Assembly (NCBI GenBank): GCA_964419335.1
Contig: CAYQOX010000018.1
Coordinates: 15,333 to 79,332 of the forward strand
Reading direction: 5' to 3'
Length of the DNA stretch: 64,000 bases
DNA from: CAYQOX01 sp964419335
GTDB taxonomy: Bacteria > Hinthialibacterota > Hinthialibacteria > Hinthialibacterales > Hinthialibacteraceae
Shown: positions 33,779 to 42,517 of the stretch, one piece after another
How the letters are laid out: each line of letters starts with the position of its first letter
Numbering within the stretch: the stretch's first letter is position 1
Notes under the pieces: model-generated
Databases searched by the model: none
The model's input: the letters and a program-made list of their open reading frames with translations, nothing else
What the model was told of the DNA's origin: nothing
Program-made: the position numbers and the translations under genes

Positions 33779-34609
33779 ATGGATTTTATTTTTCGACGTT
33801 CTTATCAAGGAGGGGTGAAAGCGGTAATCTTTGATTGGTCGGGAACTCTAGTGGATTTTGGATGCATGGCACCTGCCTATGTTTTTGTTGATGTGTTCAA
33901 GAGACATGGGGTCCCGATTACGTTAGCAGAAGCCCGGGAGCCTATGGGGCTTAATAAAAGAGAGCATCTCAAAGCCATTTCTCAGATGGATCGTGTGACT
34001 AAAGTATGGAAGTCCGTCCATGGGAAAGAATGCAAAGAAGAAGATCTAGATGTCATGTATGAGGATTTCCTTCCTATGCAACTCGAGAAGATCGCAGAAC
34101 GTGCGGAATTGATTCATGGTACCCTGGAAGTCATACAAGGGGTACGCGAACGTGGTATTAAAATCGGAACGACCACGAGTTATAAACGAGAATCACTAAA
34201 GGTGCTCCTTGAGGAAGCGAAGAAACAAGGTTTCGAACCGGACAAGAATGTATGTGCCGATGATGTGATTGCCGGGCGGCCTTCTCCTTGGATGGCGATG
34301 AAAAACTTAATGGAGATGCAGATTTATCCCTTTGAAGCTTGTGTGAAATTTGGGGATACCGTCCCGGATATTCATGAAGGATTGAATGCGGGGATGTGGT
34401 CTGTGGGCTTGGTGATGGCGGGTAATGAAATAGGGATGAGTGAGGAAGAACTAAAAAATAAAGACCCTAAAGTCGTGGGAGAAAGAAGAAGAAAGGCTTA
34501 TCAAAAGATCTCGCAAGCCGGAGCTCACTTTATAAGCGACTCGATTGCAGATGTTCCTGAAATCTTAGATAAGATCGATGGCTGTTTGGAACGGGGCGAA
34601 AAACCTTAG
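33779..34609 (+). CDS. phnX: phosphonoacetaldehyde hydrolase (phosphonatase)
   Basis: HAD-superfamily enzyme cleaving the C-P bond of phosphonoacetaldehyde to acetaldehyde and phosphate. The ATG at 33779 is used because AAGGAG lies 7 bases upstream; the earlier in-frame GTG at 33749 has no site. That gives 276 aa. The nucleophile is Asp19 in IFDWSGTLVDFG. The Schiff-base lysine, unique to phosphonatases, is Lys60 in EPMGLNKREH. Later motifs: TTSYKRE (motif II), RPSPWMAMKNL and KFGDTVPDIHEG. No 2-aminoethylphosphonate transaminase (phnW) or phosphonate transporter is in the window, so it is an orphan here. It ends 6 bp from the convergent hisN-like gene. Confidence 0.9.
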   Translation: MDFIFRRSYQGGVKAVIFDWSGTLVDFGCMAPAYVFVDVFKRHGVPITLAEAREPMGLNKREHLKAISQMDRVTKVWKSVHGKECKEEDLDVMYEDFLPMQLEKIAERAELIHGTLEVIQGVRERGIKIGTTTSYKRESLKVLLEEAKKQGFEPDKNVCADDVIAGRPSPWMAMKNLMEMQIYPFEACVKFGDTVPDIHEGLNAGMWSVGLVMAGNEIGMSEEELKNKDPKVVGERRRKAYQKISQAGAHFISDSIADVPEILDKIDGCLERGEKP

Positions 34610-34615
34610 CCGAAC

Positions 34616-35386
34616 TCATGCCCCTTGCTGGTTAAGTATCTGGAGCAAGGGCTGATGCAGCCACCCGTTGGTGGCGATGAGATGATCGGCCTGATGAGGC
34701 CTATGGCCGTGATGGTCTGTGGCTTGGCCGCCGGCCTCATGGACGATGGGATAGAGAGCGGCGATATCCCATCGATGCATGGTCGGATCGATCATGATAT
34801 CAGCACGCCCAGTGACTAAGAGATAATACCCATAGCAATCGCCCCAGGTGCGTTGAAGTCCGGTTTGTTTTAGTAGTTGCAGAAGAACTTCCTCGCCCCA
34901 GCGATGGAGGATTCCATCCATGGCGGTCGCTAAAAGGGTAGACTCCGAGAGGGATTGCTGGTTTGATACAGCGCAACGTTCTCCATTACAAAAACAACCG
35001 GCGTTCATCATTGCGGCAAGGGTGATCTCGTTGGGAGGGTAGCGCACCACGCCGATTAGGCTTTGGCCGTCCTGCTCAATGCCGATCTGGGTCCCATACA
35101 TGGCCACCCCGCGAATAAAAGTTTTCGTACCATCGATAGGATCAAGTATCCAGCGACGGCCCGAATTCCCCTTTTTTTCACCGAATTCTTCGCCGAGAAT
35201 GCCGTCTTCTGGAAATTGTTTTTCAATTTCCGTACGAAGGAATTCTTCGGCTTTTTGATCGGCGATCGTGACAGGCGAATGGTCATGCTTGACCTCGACC
35301 TCGATTTGTGAACGGAAGTATTCCAGTGTTATCTTTCCTGCCCGTTGAGCAAGATCGATAGCACAATGAAAAAGTTCTTGTGTCAT
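34616..35386 (-). CDS. hisN: inositol-monophosphatase-family phosphatase, probably histidinol-phosphatase HisN
   Basis: A 256-aa lithium-sensitive, Mg-dependent phosphatase. The metal site is made of GEEFGE near residue 66, WILDPIDGTKTFIRG near 83-97 and the late HRWDIAALYPIVHEAGG near 210. The residues T-K-T-F-I-R-G after DPIDG fit the HisN group, which makes histidinol from histidinol phosphate. Inositol-1-phosphate or 3'-nucleotide phosphatase activity is possible. The ATG has an AGGTTA site. Isolated from other his genes. It is probably a single-gene transcript. Confidence 0.82.
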   Translation of the reverse strand: MTQELFHCAIDLAQRAGKITLEYFRSQIEVEVKHDHSPVTIADQKAEEFLRTEIEKQFPEDGILGEEFGEKKGNSGRRWILDPIDGTKTFIRGVAMYGTQIGIEQDGQSLIGVVRYPPNEITLAAMMNAGCFCNGERCAVSNQQSLSESTLLATAMDGILHRWGEEVLLQLLKQTGLQRTWGDCYGYYLLVTGRADIMIDPTMHRWDIAALYPIVHEAGGQATDHHGHRPHQADHLIATNGWLHQPLLQILNQQGA

Positions 35387-35638
35387 AATGATAACCTAGT
35401 CGATCCCCCAAGATGGTCTTTATTTTCGAAGTATAACGGAGATTTTTATCCATCCTAGTGTTTCTGTATAGAGTCGAATGGGATCGCTCTAAACAATTAT
35501 GATAAGACTCATCCGGTTCTTTACGTTCCCAAAATTTGAAAGTGTGATACTCTATTGCGCAAGAAAAAGAGTTCTGTTTTTCTTGAAACAAATCAAACTG
35601 AATAATTTAATTTTTACTGTATTGATTAGGAGAGTTGT

Positions 35639-37132
35639 ATGAACCTCTATACGTCTTTCATACAATCCATCGCTCAGTTTTCTGATTCCACAGCTTTGCA
35701 GTGGGAAGACGGGAAGATATCGTTTCGAGAAGTCTTGGATTGGATTAATATTAGCGCCAATGAATTCAATCAGCGTTTTCCACAAAAACACCAAAACGTG
35801 GCTTTGTTGGCTCCCAATACCCCTAATTTTATCTTTGGCTTATTCTCTATTCTTGGAAATGGGCATGTAGTTGTGCCGCTCAACCCTTTATTGAATCCTG
35901 AAGAAATGGGAGCCCTCTTAGAGCATGCCGAGCCTGCGGTGATGTTGTATGATCCCCTGTTGGAAGAAAGTGCAAAAAAAGCAGTAGACTTTTCTCGGAG
36001 AGAGGTTCAGTTGATCCCTGTACCTAACCTGTTGCAAACCGAGACCCCGGATACGAGCCCGCGAAATCCTGAAGTGGAGGCCGATGATTTGTCCATGATT
36101 CTTTATACATCGGGGACGACGGGAGATCCGAAAGGCGTTATGCTTACACATCGGAATATCCTGGTGAATGCGGGGTTTTTCCCATCGGTGATTAAATTTG
36201 GTCCAAATACAACCGTCCCTCTCATTCTGCCCTTGTTTCATACATTCGCGTTAACGGTGATTGTTTTTGGCGCCTTGATGCTCGGTTCGCGGGTTTTACT
36301 GTTTCCTCAATTTCAACCGCAAAAGATTTTAGAATGCGTAGTACAGGAAAAGAATGTACTGCTGATTGCGGTTCCACCGATGTACCATCTTATGGCACGT
36401 TTCGCTCCGGAAGGGATTGACAAGCAGCATAACATCATCATGGCGATATCTGGGGGGGGACCCTTACCAGTGGAGGTGACCCGAGCTTTTGAAAAGAAAT
36501 TCAACTTTCTTATCCAAGAGGGATATGGTCTGACGGAGACTTCTCCGGTTGTCTCTCTCAATCCCCAGGAGCGCAATAAAGTGGGAACGATTGGTATCGC
36601 TTTCAAAGGAGCCGATGTACAAATACGCAGTGAGAATGGAGAAATACTCGGCACCCATGAAATTGGCGAATTGTGCGTGAAGGGGGATATTGTCATGAAG
36701 GGGTATTACAAACATCCAAAAGCCACCAAAGAAGCCTTTTTTGAGGAGGAGTGGCTGCGCACCGGGGATCTTGCCCGTATTGATGAAGAGGGGTACATCC
36801 AAATCGTGGGAAGAGCGAAAGATGTTATCGTGTGTGGCGGCGAGAACATCTATCCGCGTGAAATTGAGGAGACGTTGGCCAAGTTTCCTGGAGTGGCTGA
36901 AGTGGCGGTGGTTGGAAAACCCCATAAATTGCGTACTGAAGTGCCCAGCGCTTTTGTTGTCCTAGCGGAAGAAGCCAAAGGGAAAGTGACAGAATCCCAG
37001 TTGCGGAAACATTGCCGGGAGCATTTGGGAGAATATAAGATTCCAGAAAACTTTTATTTTATTGATGAGATGCCGAAAACAGCCACGCGAAAAATTCAAA
37101 AAGAGGAACTTAAGAAAACCTATTTTGGATGA
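35639..37132 (+). CDS. long-chain fatty-acid-CoA ligase-like AMP-binding protein
   Basis: A 497-aa ANL-superfamily enzyme that activates a carboxylic acid as acyl-AMP and acyl-CoA. The P-loop-like motif YTSGTTGDPKGVMLTH is near residue 155-170, YGLTETSPVV near 300, W-L-R-T-G-D-L-A-R near 375, and the C-terminal Lys in PKTATRKIQKEELK near 485. The ATG has an AGGAGAG site. It may feed acyl-CoA to the etf/acyl-CoA dehydrogenase system elsewhere in the window, but is not linked to it. Fatty-acid chain length is unknown. It ends 17 bp from the convergent TPR gene. Confidence 0.92.
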   Translation: MNLYTSFIQSIAQFSDSTALQWEDGKISFREVLDWINISANEFNQRFPQKHQNVALLAPNTPNFIFGLFSILGNGHVVVPLNPLLNPEEMGALLEHAEPAVMLYDPLLEESAKKAVDFSRREVQLIPVPNLLQTETPDTSPRNPEVEADDLSMILYTSGTTGDPKGVMLTHRNILVNAGFFPSVIKFGPNTTVPLILPLFHTFALTVIVFGALMLGSRVLLFPQFQPQKILECVVQEKNVLLIAVPPMYHLMARFAPEGIDKQHNIIMAISGGGPLPVEVTRAFEKKFNFLIQEGYGLTETSPVVSLNPQERNKVGTIGIAFKGADVQIRSENGEILGTHEIGELCVKGDIVMKGYYKHPKATKEAFFEEEWLRTGDLARIDEEGYIQIVGRAKDVIVCGGENIYPREIEETLAKFPGVAEVAVVGKPHKLRTEVPSAFVVLAEEAKGKVTESQLRKHCREHLGEYKIPENFYFIDEMPKTATRKIQKEELKKTYFG

Positions 37133-37149
37133 GAGAAGTATGAGAAGAA

Positions 37150-38529
37150 TTATAACCGTATTAAGACAAAATAGATAAAATAAGCAATCGCGGCGATATG
37201 GAAGGTGAGAAGTAACCAGAATTTCCAATCATAACGTGTATTCTGATCGCTGCCATCGATTTTTTCCGCGAATCCCATTTGGCTTAAGGAATCATGTTTT
37301 TTCTGATAACGGCGTTTTATCGAGGTGATTGCCTTGCGGATTTCTTCTCGACAATCTTTATTTTTTGGATCGGTATAGGCCATTTCTAAAGCGGGTAATT
37401 TTTCAATGGAACCGAAGCGCCCAATAAACTTGACGGCACGGGTACGGATAATTTGAAGCGGATCATTTAATCCTTGTGCCATGAATTCTAGAAATTCTTG
37501 GTCATCCATTTTTTCGAAATAATCAAATGCCGCTTCTCTTACATAACCAATGGGATCTTCCAGATACGGTAAAATTTGTTCGCTGACATCATATCCGAAC
37601 GCGGTTTGATAGCGTATGACACTTTCCCGCACGGGTGCGGAGGGAGAATCGAGAAAAGAAAGTAAGGCTTTGGAAATCCGATCATTGCCAAATTCTTTGA
37701 GTGAATGGATTTGATGCAGCAATCGTTCTTCATCTCCATCGAAAAGCCGGGGCAGCATTTCGTCAATTTGTTTCTCGATGGAGAAAATATCCTCCAGACG
37801 CAAGCGTACAAGCAGGGCGTCCTCTTTTCCATGCGATAATCGCTTAAAAATACGTTTGGCCAAGCTTAAGCATTTGGCTTCAATAAAATTCTCCCCAAGT
37901 TCATGAAGCAATTTGTTATCGGTTTCTTTTTCTTTGAGCAATTGTTCTGTAATACGGCGGGCAGCGGCGATACGGTGTAACTTGAGATTGGCGATCGCCA
38001 ACCAATAATTGGCTCCGTTCTGAATGGCCGGGTTCTTTTCTTTTTCTAATAGATGCTCAAAGGTCTCAATGGATTGTTCATAAAGACCTTGTTCGAAGAG
38101 CGCCCGTCCCCATAAGCCAATGCTGATGGGTTGAATCTGCCCGACTAAGGAAGCGCGGCGAAAGACACGAATGGCTTCGCGGTAATCCGTATTCTCAAAA
38201 TAAAGGCGGGCTAAATGCTCTAAAAACAAACTACAGGTGGGTTCAAGTTCAATGGCTTTTTGATAAGATTCCCTGGATTTTTCTAAATGACCGCCTTCAT
38301 GCAGGGCGTAGCCTAAATTGAAATGACACAAGGCACAGCTGGGATCGATCTCCACCGCTTTTTGATAATGCTGTAACGCTTTATCGATTTGTCCCTCATC
38401 AAGGGATTTTCGTCCATCATCGAGGTACTGTTTCACCTCACGCTTGACCATAAAAGTCATCTTTTCATAGGACGAGTGGGTAGAATAATCGTTAGGAGAT
38501 CCTCTGGGGGTTATACGTTGATGATCCAC
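37150..38529 (-). CDS. TPR and HEAT-repeat protein with C-terminal membrane anchor
   Basis: A 459-aa protein. Residues about 30-200 form five or so TPRs (YQKAVEIDPSCALCHFNLGYAL, YQKAIELEPTCSLFLEHLARLY). Residues about 270-400 form HEAT-like repeats (LPYLEDPIGYVREAAFDYFEKM, FMAQGLNDPLQIIRTRAVKFIGRFG). The last 20 residues are a single hydrophobic helix, so it is probably tail-anchored with the repeats in the cytoplasm. There is no signal peptide. The start is uncertain: ATGs at 38529, 38460 and 38451 are in frame and none has a strong ribosome site. Repeat proteins of this sort hold complexes together; the partner is unknown. Confidence 0.8.
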   Translation of the reverse strand: MDHQRITPRGSPNDYSTHSSYEKMTFMVKREVKQYLDDGRKSLDEGQIDKALQHYQKAVEIDPSCALCHFNLGYALHEGGHLEKSRESYQKAIELEPTCSLFLEHLARLYFENTDYREAIRVFRRASLVGQIQPISIGLWGRALFEQGLYEQSIETFEHLLEKEKNPAIQNGANYWLAIANLKLHRIAAARRITEQLLKEKETDNKLLHELGENFIEAKCLSLAKRIFKRLSHGKEDALLVRLRLEDIFSIEKQIDEMLPRLFDGDEERLLHQIHSLKEFGNDRISKALLSFLDSPSAPVRESVIRYQTAFGYDVSEQILPYLEDPIGYVREAAFDYFEKMDDQEFLEFMAQGLNDPLQIIRTRAVKFIGRFGSIEKLPALEMAYTDPKNKDCREEIRKAITSIKRRYQKKHDSLSQMGFAEKIDGSDQNTRYDWKFWLLLTFHIAAIAYFIYFVLIRL

Positions 38530-38637
38530 GCTATGCCTCTCTTTATTTAGAATTTTTGTTATGAGGGATCAAAATCATTTTACACAGGAAGAGATTGATT
38601 ATCAACAAGAAATTCAGCTCTTGGCTCTATTTTCTGA

Positions 38638-39918
38638 TTAATCATTCCGGTGGGGACGAATCCCTAAAAGTGCACGTCTTAGTTGATCTAACGCGGTCAC
38701 CACGCTTCGGCGGCGAATCGACTCACGTCCTGGAATAAAATTCCCCCGAAACGGATAGCGTTCTCCATTTTTGTTGCTAACACAAAGCCAGACGGTACCC
38801 ACGGGTTTTTCTTCGCTTCCTCCGCCTGGTCCCGCAACCCCGGTAATCGAGACTGCCCAGTCGGCTTGAAACACTTCGAGAGCTCCTCGAGCCATTTCTT
38901 CTGCCGTTTGTTGGCTTACCGCTCCGTAGGTTTCAAGGGTTACGTTTTGAACCCCGAGGGTTCTTTCCTTGATCCTATTCTGGTAAGCGATCGCACCTCC
39001 TAGGAAATAATTTGAGCAGCCCGCCACTTGGGTAATAGCCGAACCCAGCAATCCCCCGGTACAAGACTCGGCTACTGAAACAGTTTCACCGCGCTGTTTT
39101 AGCAAGGAACCTACAACTTCTTCGAGTGATTCTCCTGTTTCAGAATAAATATACTGGCCGATCTTGTTGCGAATGGTAGAACAATAATTTTCGAGTTTCT
39201 CTTCAGAGGAAGAATCATTCTTCGGTAATAACAAGGTCAAATCTACCGTACCAAGATGAGAGAGAAGGGAGACGTCGAGTTTTTTGTCTTCTCCAAAATG
39301 CTTTTGGACAAAGGAATCAATGGTGGATTCTCCCAGGCAGCAAAAGCGAAAACTATGGGAGAGGACGTTTTGGGTAACTTGAAGGCGTTCTTTGAAAAAG
39401 GGAATCACGGAATCGTGCACCATGGGTTCCAGTTCTTGTGGCGGTCCTGGCAATGCGATTGCGATTTTTTGGCCTGCATCAAAGACCAAGCCTGGGGCCG
39501 TGCCATGAGGATTCAGGATAAAGAAGCCTTGCTCAGGTACCAAGGCTTGGCGGCGATTATTGTCGGACATTTTTCGTCCCATGGAATCAAAGCGTTGTTG
39601 AATCATGGCCAAGGCTTCGGGATCTTCTTTCAAGCCAATTCCCAGCGCTTCCGAGAGGGCTTCTCGGGTTAAATCATCCACCGTGGGACCTAAGCCGCCG
39701 GTCATAATGACTAAATCGGTTTGCTTAAAGGCATTGCGCACTATGGCGGTTAAATCATGGATCTTATCACCAACGATGATGCACTGTTGGCATACCAGCC
39801 CCAAAGGGCTGAGAGTTCGGGTTAAAAAAGAGACGTGTGCGTCTTTCCGCTTTCCTATTAAAATTTCACTCCCGCTGATCACAAGGATGTAAGGTTTAGC
39901 TTCAAAAGGGCAATTCAT
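38638..39918 (-). CDS. cinA: CinA-family protein, nicotinamide-nucleotide amidohydrolase
   Basis: A 426-aa two-domain protein. The N-terminal molybdopterin-binding-like domain (COG1058) shows ILIG near residue 18 and TGGLGPTVDDLTRE near 72. The C-terminal CinA domain, which deamidates NMN in NAD salvage, shows the Ser/Thr site ESCTGGLLGS near 285 and ITGVAGPGGGSEEKPVGTVWL near 360. The very N-terminus reads ISGSEILIGKRKDAH, whereas most homologues have a GDELLxG-N-T form, so the first loop is divergent. The start overlaps the comF stop by 17 bp, a clear sign of coupled translation. Confidence 0.93.
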   Translation of the reverse strand: MNCPFEAKPYILVISGSEILIGKRKDAHVSFLTRTLSPLGLVCQQCIIVGDKIHDLTAIVRNAFKQTDLVIMTGGLGPTVDDLTREALSEALGIGLKEDPEALAMIQQRFDSMGRKMSDNNRRQALVPEQGFFILNPHGTAPGLVFDAGQKIAIALPGPPQELEPMVHDSVIPFFKERLQVTQNVLSHSFRFCCLGESTIDSFVQKHFGEDKKLDVSLLSHLGTVDLTLLLPKNDSSSEEKLENYCSTIRNKIGQYIYSETGESLEEVVGSLLKQRGETVSVAESCTGGLLGSAITQVAGCSNYFLGGAIAYQNRIKERTLGVQNVTLETYGAVSQQTAEEMARGALEVFQADWAVSITGVAGPGGGSEEKPVGTVWLCVSNKNGERYPFRGNFIPGRESIRRRSVVTALDQLRRALLGIRPHRND

Positions 39919-40705
39919 GGCTAGGTTCCTCTTCTATGGGTTTGATGAATCTGAAGTAAATAGGCGCATCCAAATCGGCTCGTGCCAAGGTTAGTACACA
40001 CCGTTTTTTCGCGCCTTGTTTTTTTAGAATCCGGCATACCTCGTTCACGGTGGCACCCGTAGTCAATACATCGTCGACCACCAGTAATCTTAATCCATCG
40101 GCTCCCTTTTCGTGAAAGGATCGAAAGGCGTTTTTTAAATTCTGCCTTCGTGCACGGTTAGAAAGTTTTGTTTGTGGTTTGGTTTTAATGGCCCGATACA
40201 CGAGATCTTCACGAACGGGGATCCCGGTTTTTTTATGGAGCTCATTGGCTAAGAGAGTGGCCTGGTTGAATTCCCGTTCTTTTAAACGCGATTTGTGCAA
40301 GGGAACAGGGACGATGCCATCAAAGTCATGGGGGCTATAAAAAGCCTCAAAGCCTTGAATGAGGTACTCACCCAAAGTTTGTGCTAGACGTTCTTGAAAA
40401 TGAAATTTATAAGCGAAAATGAAATTGCGTACACGCTCATCCTGATAATAAAGCACAGCCCGTATTTCGTCAAAGTGGAGGACGCCATCAAAAAGACGGC
40501 AGCGATGATTATCGTCGTTTCGATAAGCCAACGGGGCACCGCAGGTTAAACATACCGGCGGTTGGATGATGTCGATGGTTTCTAAGCATTGCTGGCAGAT
40601 GGTTTGTTGGTCGTCTTCAAGTTCACGGTGACAAGCCGCACAGGTCGGGGGATACACCAAATTGAGCAGGATACGGTAGGCATCTTTGAAATAGGGATTC
40701 ATCAT
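39902..40705 (-). CDS. comF: ComF-family phosphoribosyltransferase-like protein
   Basis: A 267-aa ComF protein, required for DNA uptake in naturally competent bacteria and of unclear biochemistry elsewhere. The N-terminal zinc finger has CAACHREL, CQQC and CLTCG. The phosphoribosyltransferase domain has FDGIVPVPLHKSRLKEREFNQA near residue 128 and the PRPP loop VVDDVLTTGATVNE near residue 214. It begins 18 bp after rfbD and overlaps cinA, so rfbD-comF-cinA form an operon. Joining a competence protein with CinA is common; joining both with a rhamnose gene is not. Confidence 0.92.
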   Translation of the reverse strand: MMNPYFKDAYRILLNLVYPPTCAACHRELEDDQQTICQQCLETIDIIQPPVCLTCGAPLAYRNDDNHRCRLFDGVLHFDEIRAVLYYQDERVRNFIFAYKFHFQERLAQTLGEYLIQGFEAFYSPHDFDGIVPVPLHKSRLKEREFNQATLLANELHKKTGIPVREDLVYRAIKTKPQTKLSNRARRQNLKNAFRSFHEKGADGLRLLVVDDVLTTGATVNEVCRILKKQGAKKRCVLTLARADLDAPIYFRFIKPIEEEPSHELPF

Positions 40706-40723
40706 GAGTATAAATCAATGTAT

Positions 40724-41605
40724 TTATGGTTGCTTCGTGGCTTCTGCGTGAAGTGTTGAGCGTCTTTGCAGATAGTCCTTCAATGCTTTTTGCCATGGCG
40801 GCATGGGTTCTACTCCGGCCGAGCGGAGTTTTTGGCAATCCAGGCTTGAATCTTTCGGCCGCTTTGCCGGAGCCCCGTATTCAGCCGCGGTGACGGATTC
40901 GAGTTTTACCTCAAGGCCGCATTGTAAGAAGATTTCCTTGGCAAAGTCAAACCAGGTGCATGAACCTTCATTACTAACATGATAAATTCCATAGCCGGCT
41001 TTCTCTACGATTTGGCGGATACGTTTTGCGGCGTCCAGCGTGTAGGTCGGCGATAGCGATTCATCACAAACAATGCGTAGGGGAGAGCCTTTAGAGCCCA
41101 GTCGAATCATGGCTTCCACGAAGTTTGTTCCTTTCATACGGCTGGGAGTTAAGCCAAACAACCCCGAAACCCGAATAATGTAGTGTTTATCCCAAGTTGA
41201 ACGCAAAAAAAGTTCACCCGCGAGTTTTGAAATGCCGTAAGCATTTAATGGCCGTGGGCAATCCTCTTCTTTGTATGGTACATTTTTTTCTCCGTCGAAG
41301 ATATAGTTTGTGCTAATGTGCACCAAGGGTATATCCCAGCGCTTGCAGGCCAAGGCCAAATGACGCGGTCCGAGCGCGTTGACCTGGAAGGCTTTTTCTT
41401 GCTCTCGTTCACACTCGTCCACCCGTGTAAAAGCGGCCGTGTTCATGACAAGATCGGGAGCGGTAAACGCCACTTGCTGTTGTACGGCGGCTTCATCGGT
41501 GATATCCATCTCTTCTGAGGTAGAGGCTACTACTTGGCAATCCGGAAAAGCCTCCAGTAGATCGGTTCCCAGCTGTCCCCGAGATCCAATGATGAGTACC
41601 CGCAT
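40724..41605 (-). CDS. rfbD: dTDP-4-dehydrorhamnose reductase family protein
   Basis: NADPH-dependent SDR-type enzyme making dTDP-rhamnose for surface polysaccharide. The ATG at 41605 is chosen because GGAGG lies 5 bases upstream and the protein then begins MRVLIIGSRGQLGTDL, giving 293 aa as usual; longer in-frame starts add a non-conserved 49 residues. YGISKLAGELFLR carries the Tyr-x3-Lys catalytic pair near residue 130. IRVSGLFGL and the C-terminal R-P-K-D-S-S-L-D are typical. It heads the rfbD-comF-cinA operon and shares a 150-bp gap with the divergent RfbC-like gene. Confidence 0.92.
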   Translation of the reverse strand: MRVLIIGSRGQLGTDLLEAFPDCQVVASTSEEMDITDEAAVQQQVAFTAPDLVMNTAAFTRVDECEREQEKAFQVNALGPRHLALACKRWDIPLVHISTNYIFDGEKNVPYKEEDCPRPLNAYGISKLAGELFLRSTWDKHYIIRVSGLFGLTPSRMKGTNFVEAMIRLGSKGSPLRIVCDESLSPTYTLDAAKRIRQIVEKAGYGIYHVSNEGSCTWFDFAKEIFLQCGLEVKLESVTAAEYGAPAKRPKDSSLDCQKLRSAGVEPMPPWQKALKDYLQRRSTLHAEATKQP

Positions 41606-41712
41606 GTTGTCCTCCATAATAAGTTCTTTTAAGCGCTTCGTATTATAAAGCGATCCATGGATGATGCCTAGCATTCCCAACAATGGGTATTCCAGACAAC
41701 CTTCTAACCTGC

Positions 41713-41718
41713 TATAGT
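41713..41718 (+). promoter_or_regulatory. possible extended -10 of the RfbC-like gene
   Basis: TGCTATAGT at 41710-41718 is an extended -10 match, 38 bp before the ATG. The -35 (TTCCAG at 41690-41695) is weak. Confidence 0.35.
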
Positions 41719-41756
41719 AATTATCTCTACTATTAACTTTTTGGAGTTTCAAATAA

Positions 41757-42206
41757 ATGATCGATGGGGTTCAGGTTCTTCCATTAAAACGTCATGCGGA
41801 TGATCGCGGTTACTTGGTAGAAATCCTTCGCGATGATGATGAACATTTCATTAAATTCGGACAAGTGTATGTTTCCTATTTACGCAAGGGGATCATTAAA
41901 GCATGGCACAAACACGAACATCAAACCGACCATTTTTATGTCGTCTCGGGGACCTCGAAAATTGGCTTGTACGATGATCGCGAGGACAGCCCCACGAAAG
42001 GCGAGTATCAAACTGTAATCCTGGGCGACCATGGCCACGAAGCCTTACTTTTGATCCCCCCGTTGGTGTGGCATGGGCAAATGTCACTCTCGGACTTTAC
42101 CTATCTCGTTAATCTCCCCACCGAGCATTATGACCCTCAAAAACCTGATGAAATTCGCGCTCCAGTAAGCGCGTTCCAAGACATCTGGTCAATTCAAAAT
42201 CGGTAA
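41757..42206 (+). CDS. RfbC-like cupin, sugar-nucleotide epimerase family, short form
   Basis: A 149-aa cupin related to dTDP-4-dehydrorhamnose 3,5-epimerase. ADDRGYLVEILRDDD near residue 15, KAWHKHEHQTDHFYVVSG near 50 and IPPLVWHGQ near 100 are RfbC-type. It is about 30-35 residues shorter than normal RfbC and has H-K-H-E-H instead of RGLHxQ at the active-site His, so it may be a 3,5-epimerase variant or a related isomerase. The ATG has a TTGGAG site. It is divergent from rfbD. I leave the symbol blank because activity is uncertain. Confidence 0.78.
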   Translation: MIDGVQVLPLKRHADDRGYLVEILRDDDEHFIKFGQVYVSYLRKGIIKAWHKHEHQTDHFYVVSGTSKIGLYDDREDSPTKGEYQTVILGDHGHEALLLIPPLVWHGQMSLSDFTYLVNLPTEHYDPQKPDEIRAPVSAFQDIWSIQNR

Positions 42207-42517
42207 GTTCCTCGTGGGTTTTGTTGGTTATTTATTGATAGAAATCGATACTCCTGTCTCCTTTCCAATGCGATCCCAAAAAACTGTGTTAAAAATCGAT
42301 TATTATGATAATTTCTCTAATAAAATAAAAATATCTGCGATTTATAGATGTTACGATTGAAATTTATGTGTTTTTTTGGCAACATGAATAAATGTTGATA
42401 AGAATTCTGATTCCAACATGTTTTAATAACTAAAGAAAGGAGGTGGGGTGTTTCCGTAATTAAAATCGAGTCGTCCAGTAAGAAAAAAAAGAAAGAACAA
42501 ATTAAGGGGAGGTTAAA
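42207..42517. other. 311-bp region before the secreted protein gene, leader or promoter
   Basis: AT-rich non-coding DNA with no gene of significant length. A strong Shine-Dalgarno-like AAAGGAGGTGGGG at about 42434-42446 lies some 75 bp before the ATG at 42518 but has no following start codon with a frame. The gene's own site is AAGGGGAGG near 42505. The duplicated purine-rich site may be an mRNA stabiliser or part of a leader peptide that I cannot define. Confidence 0.4.
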
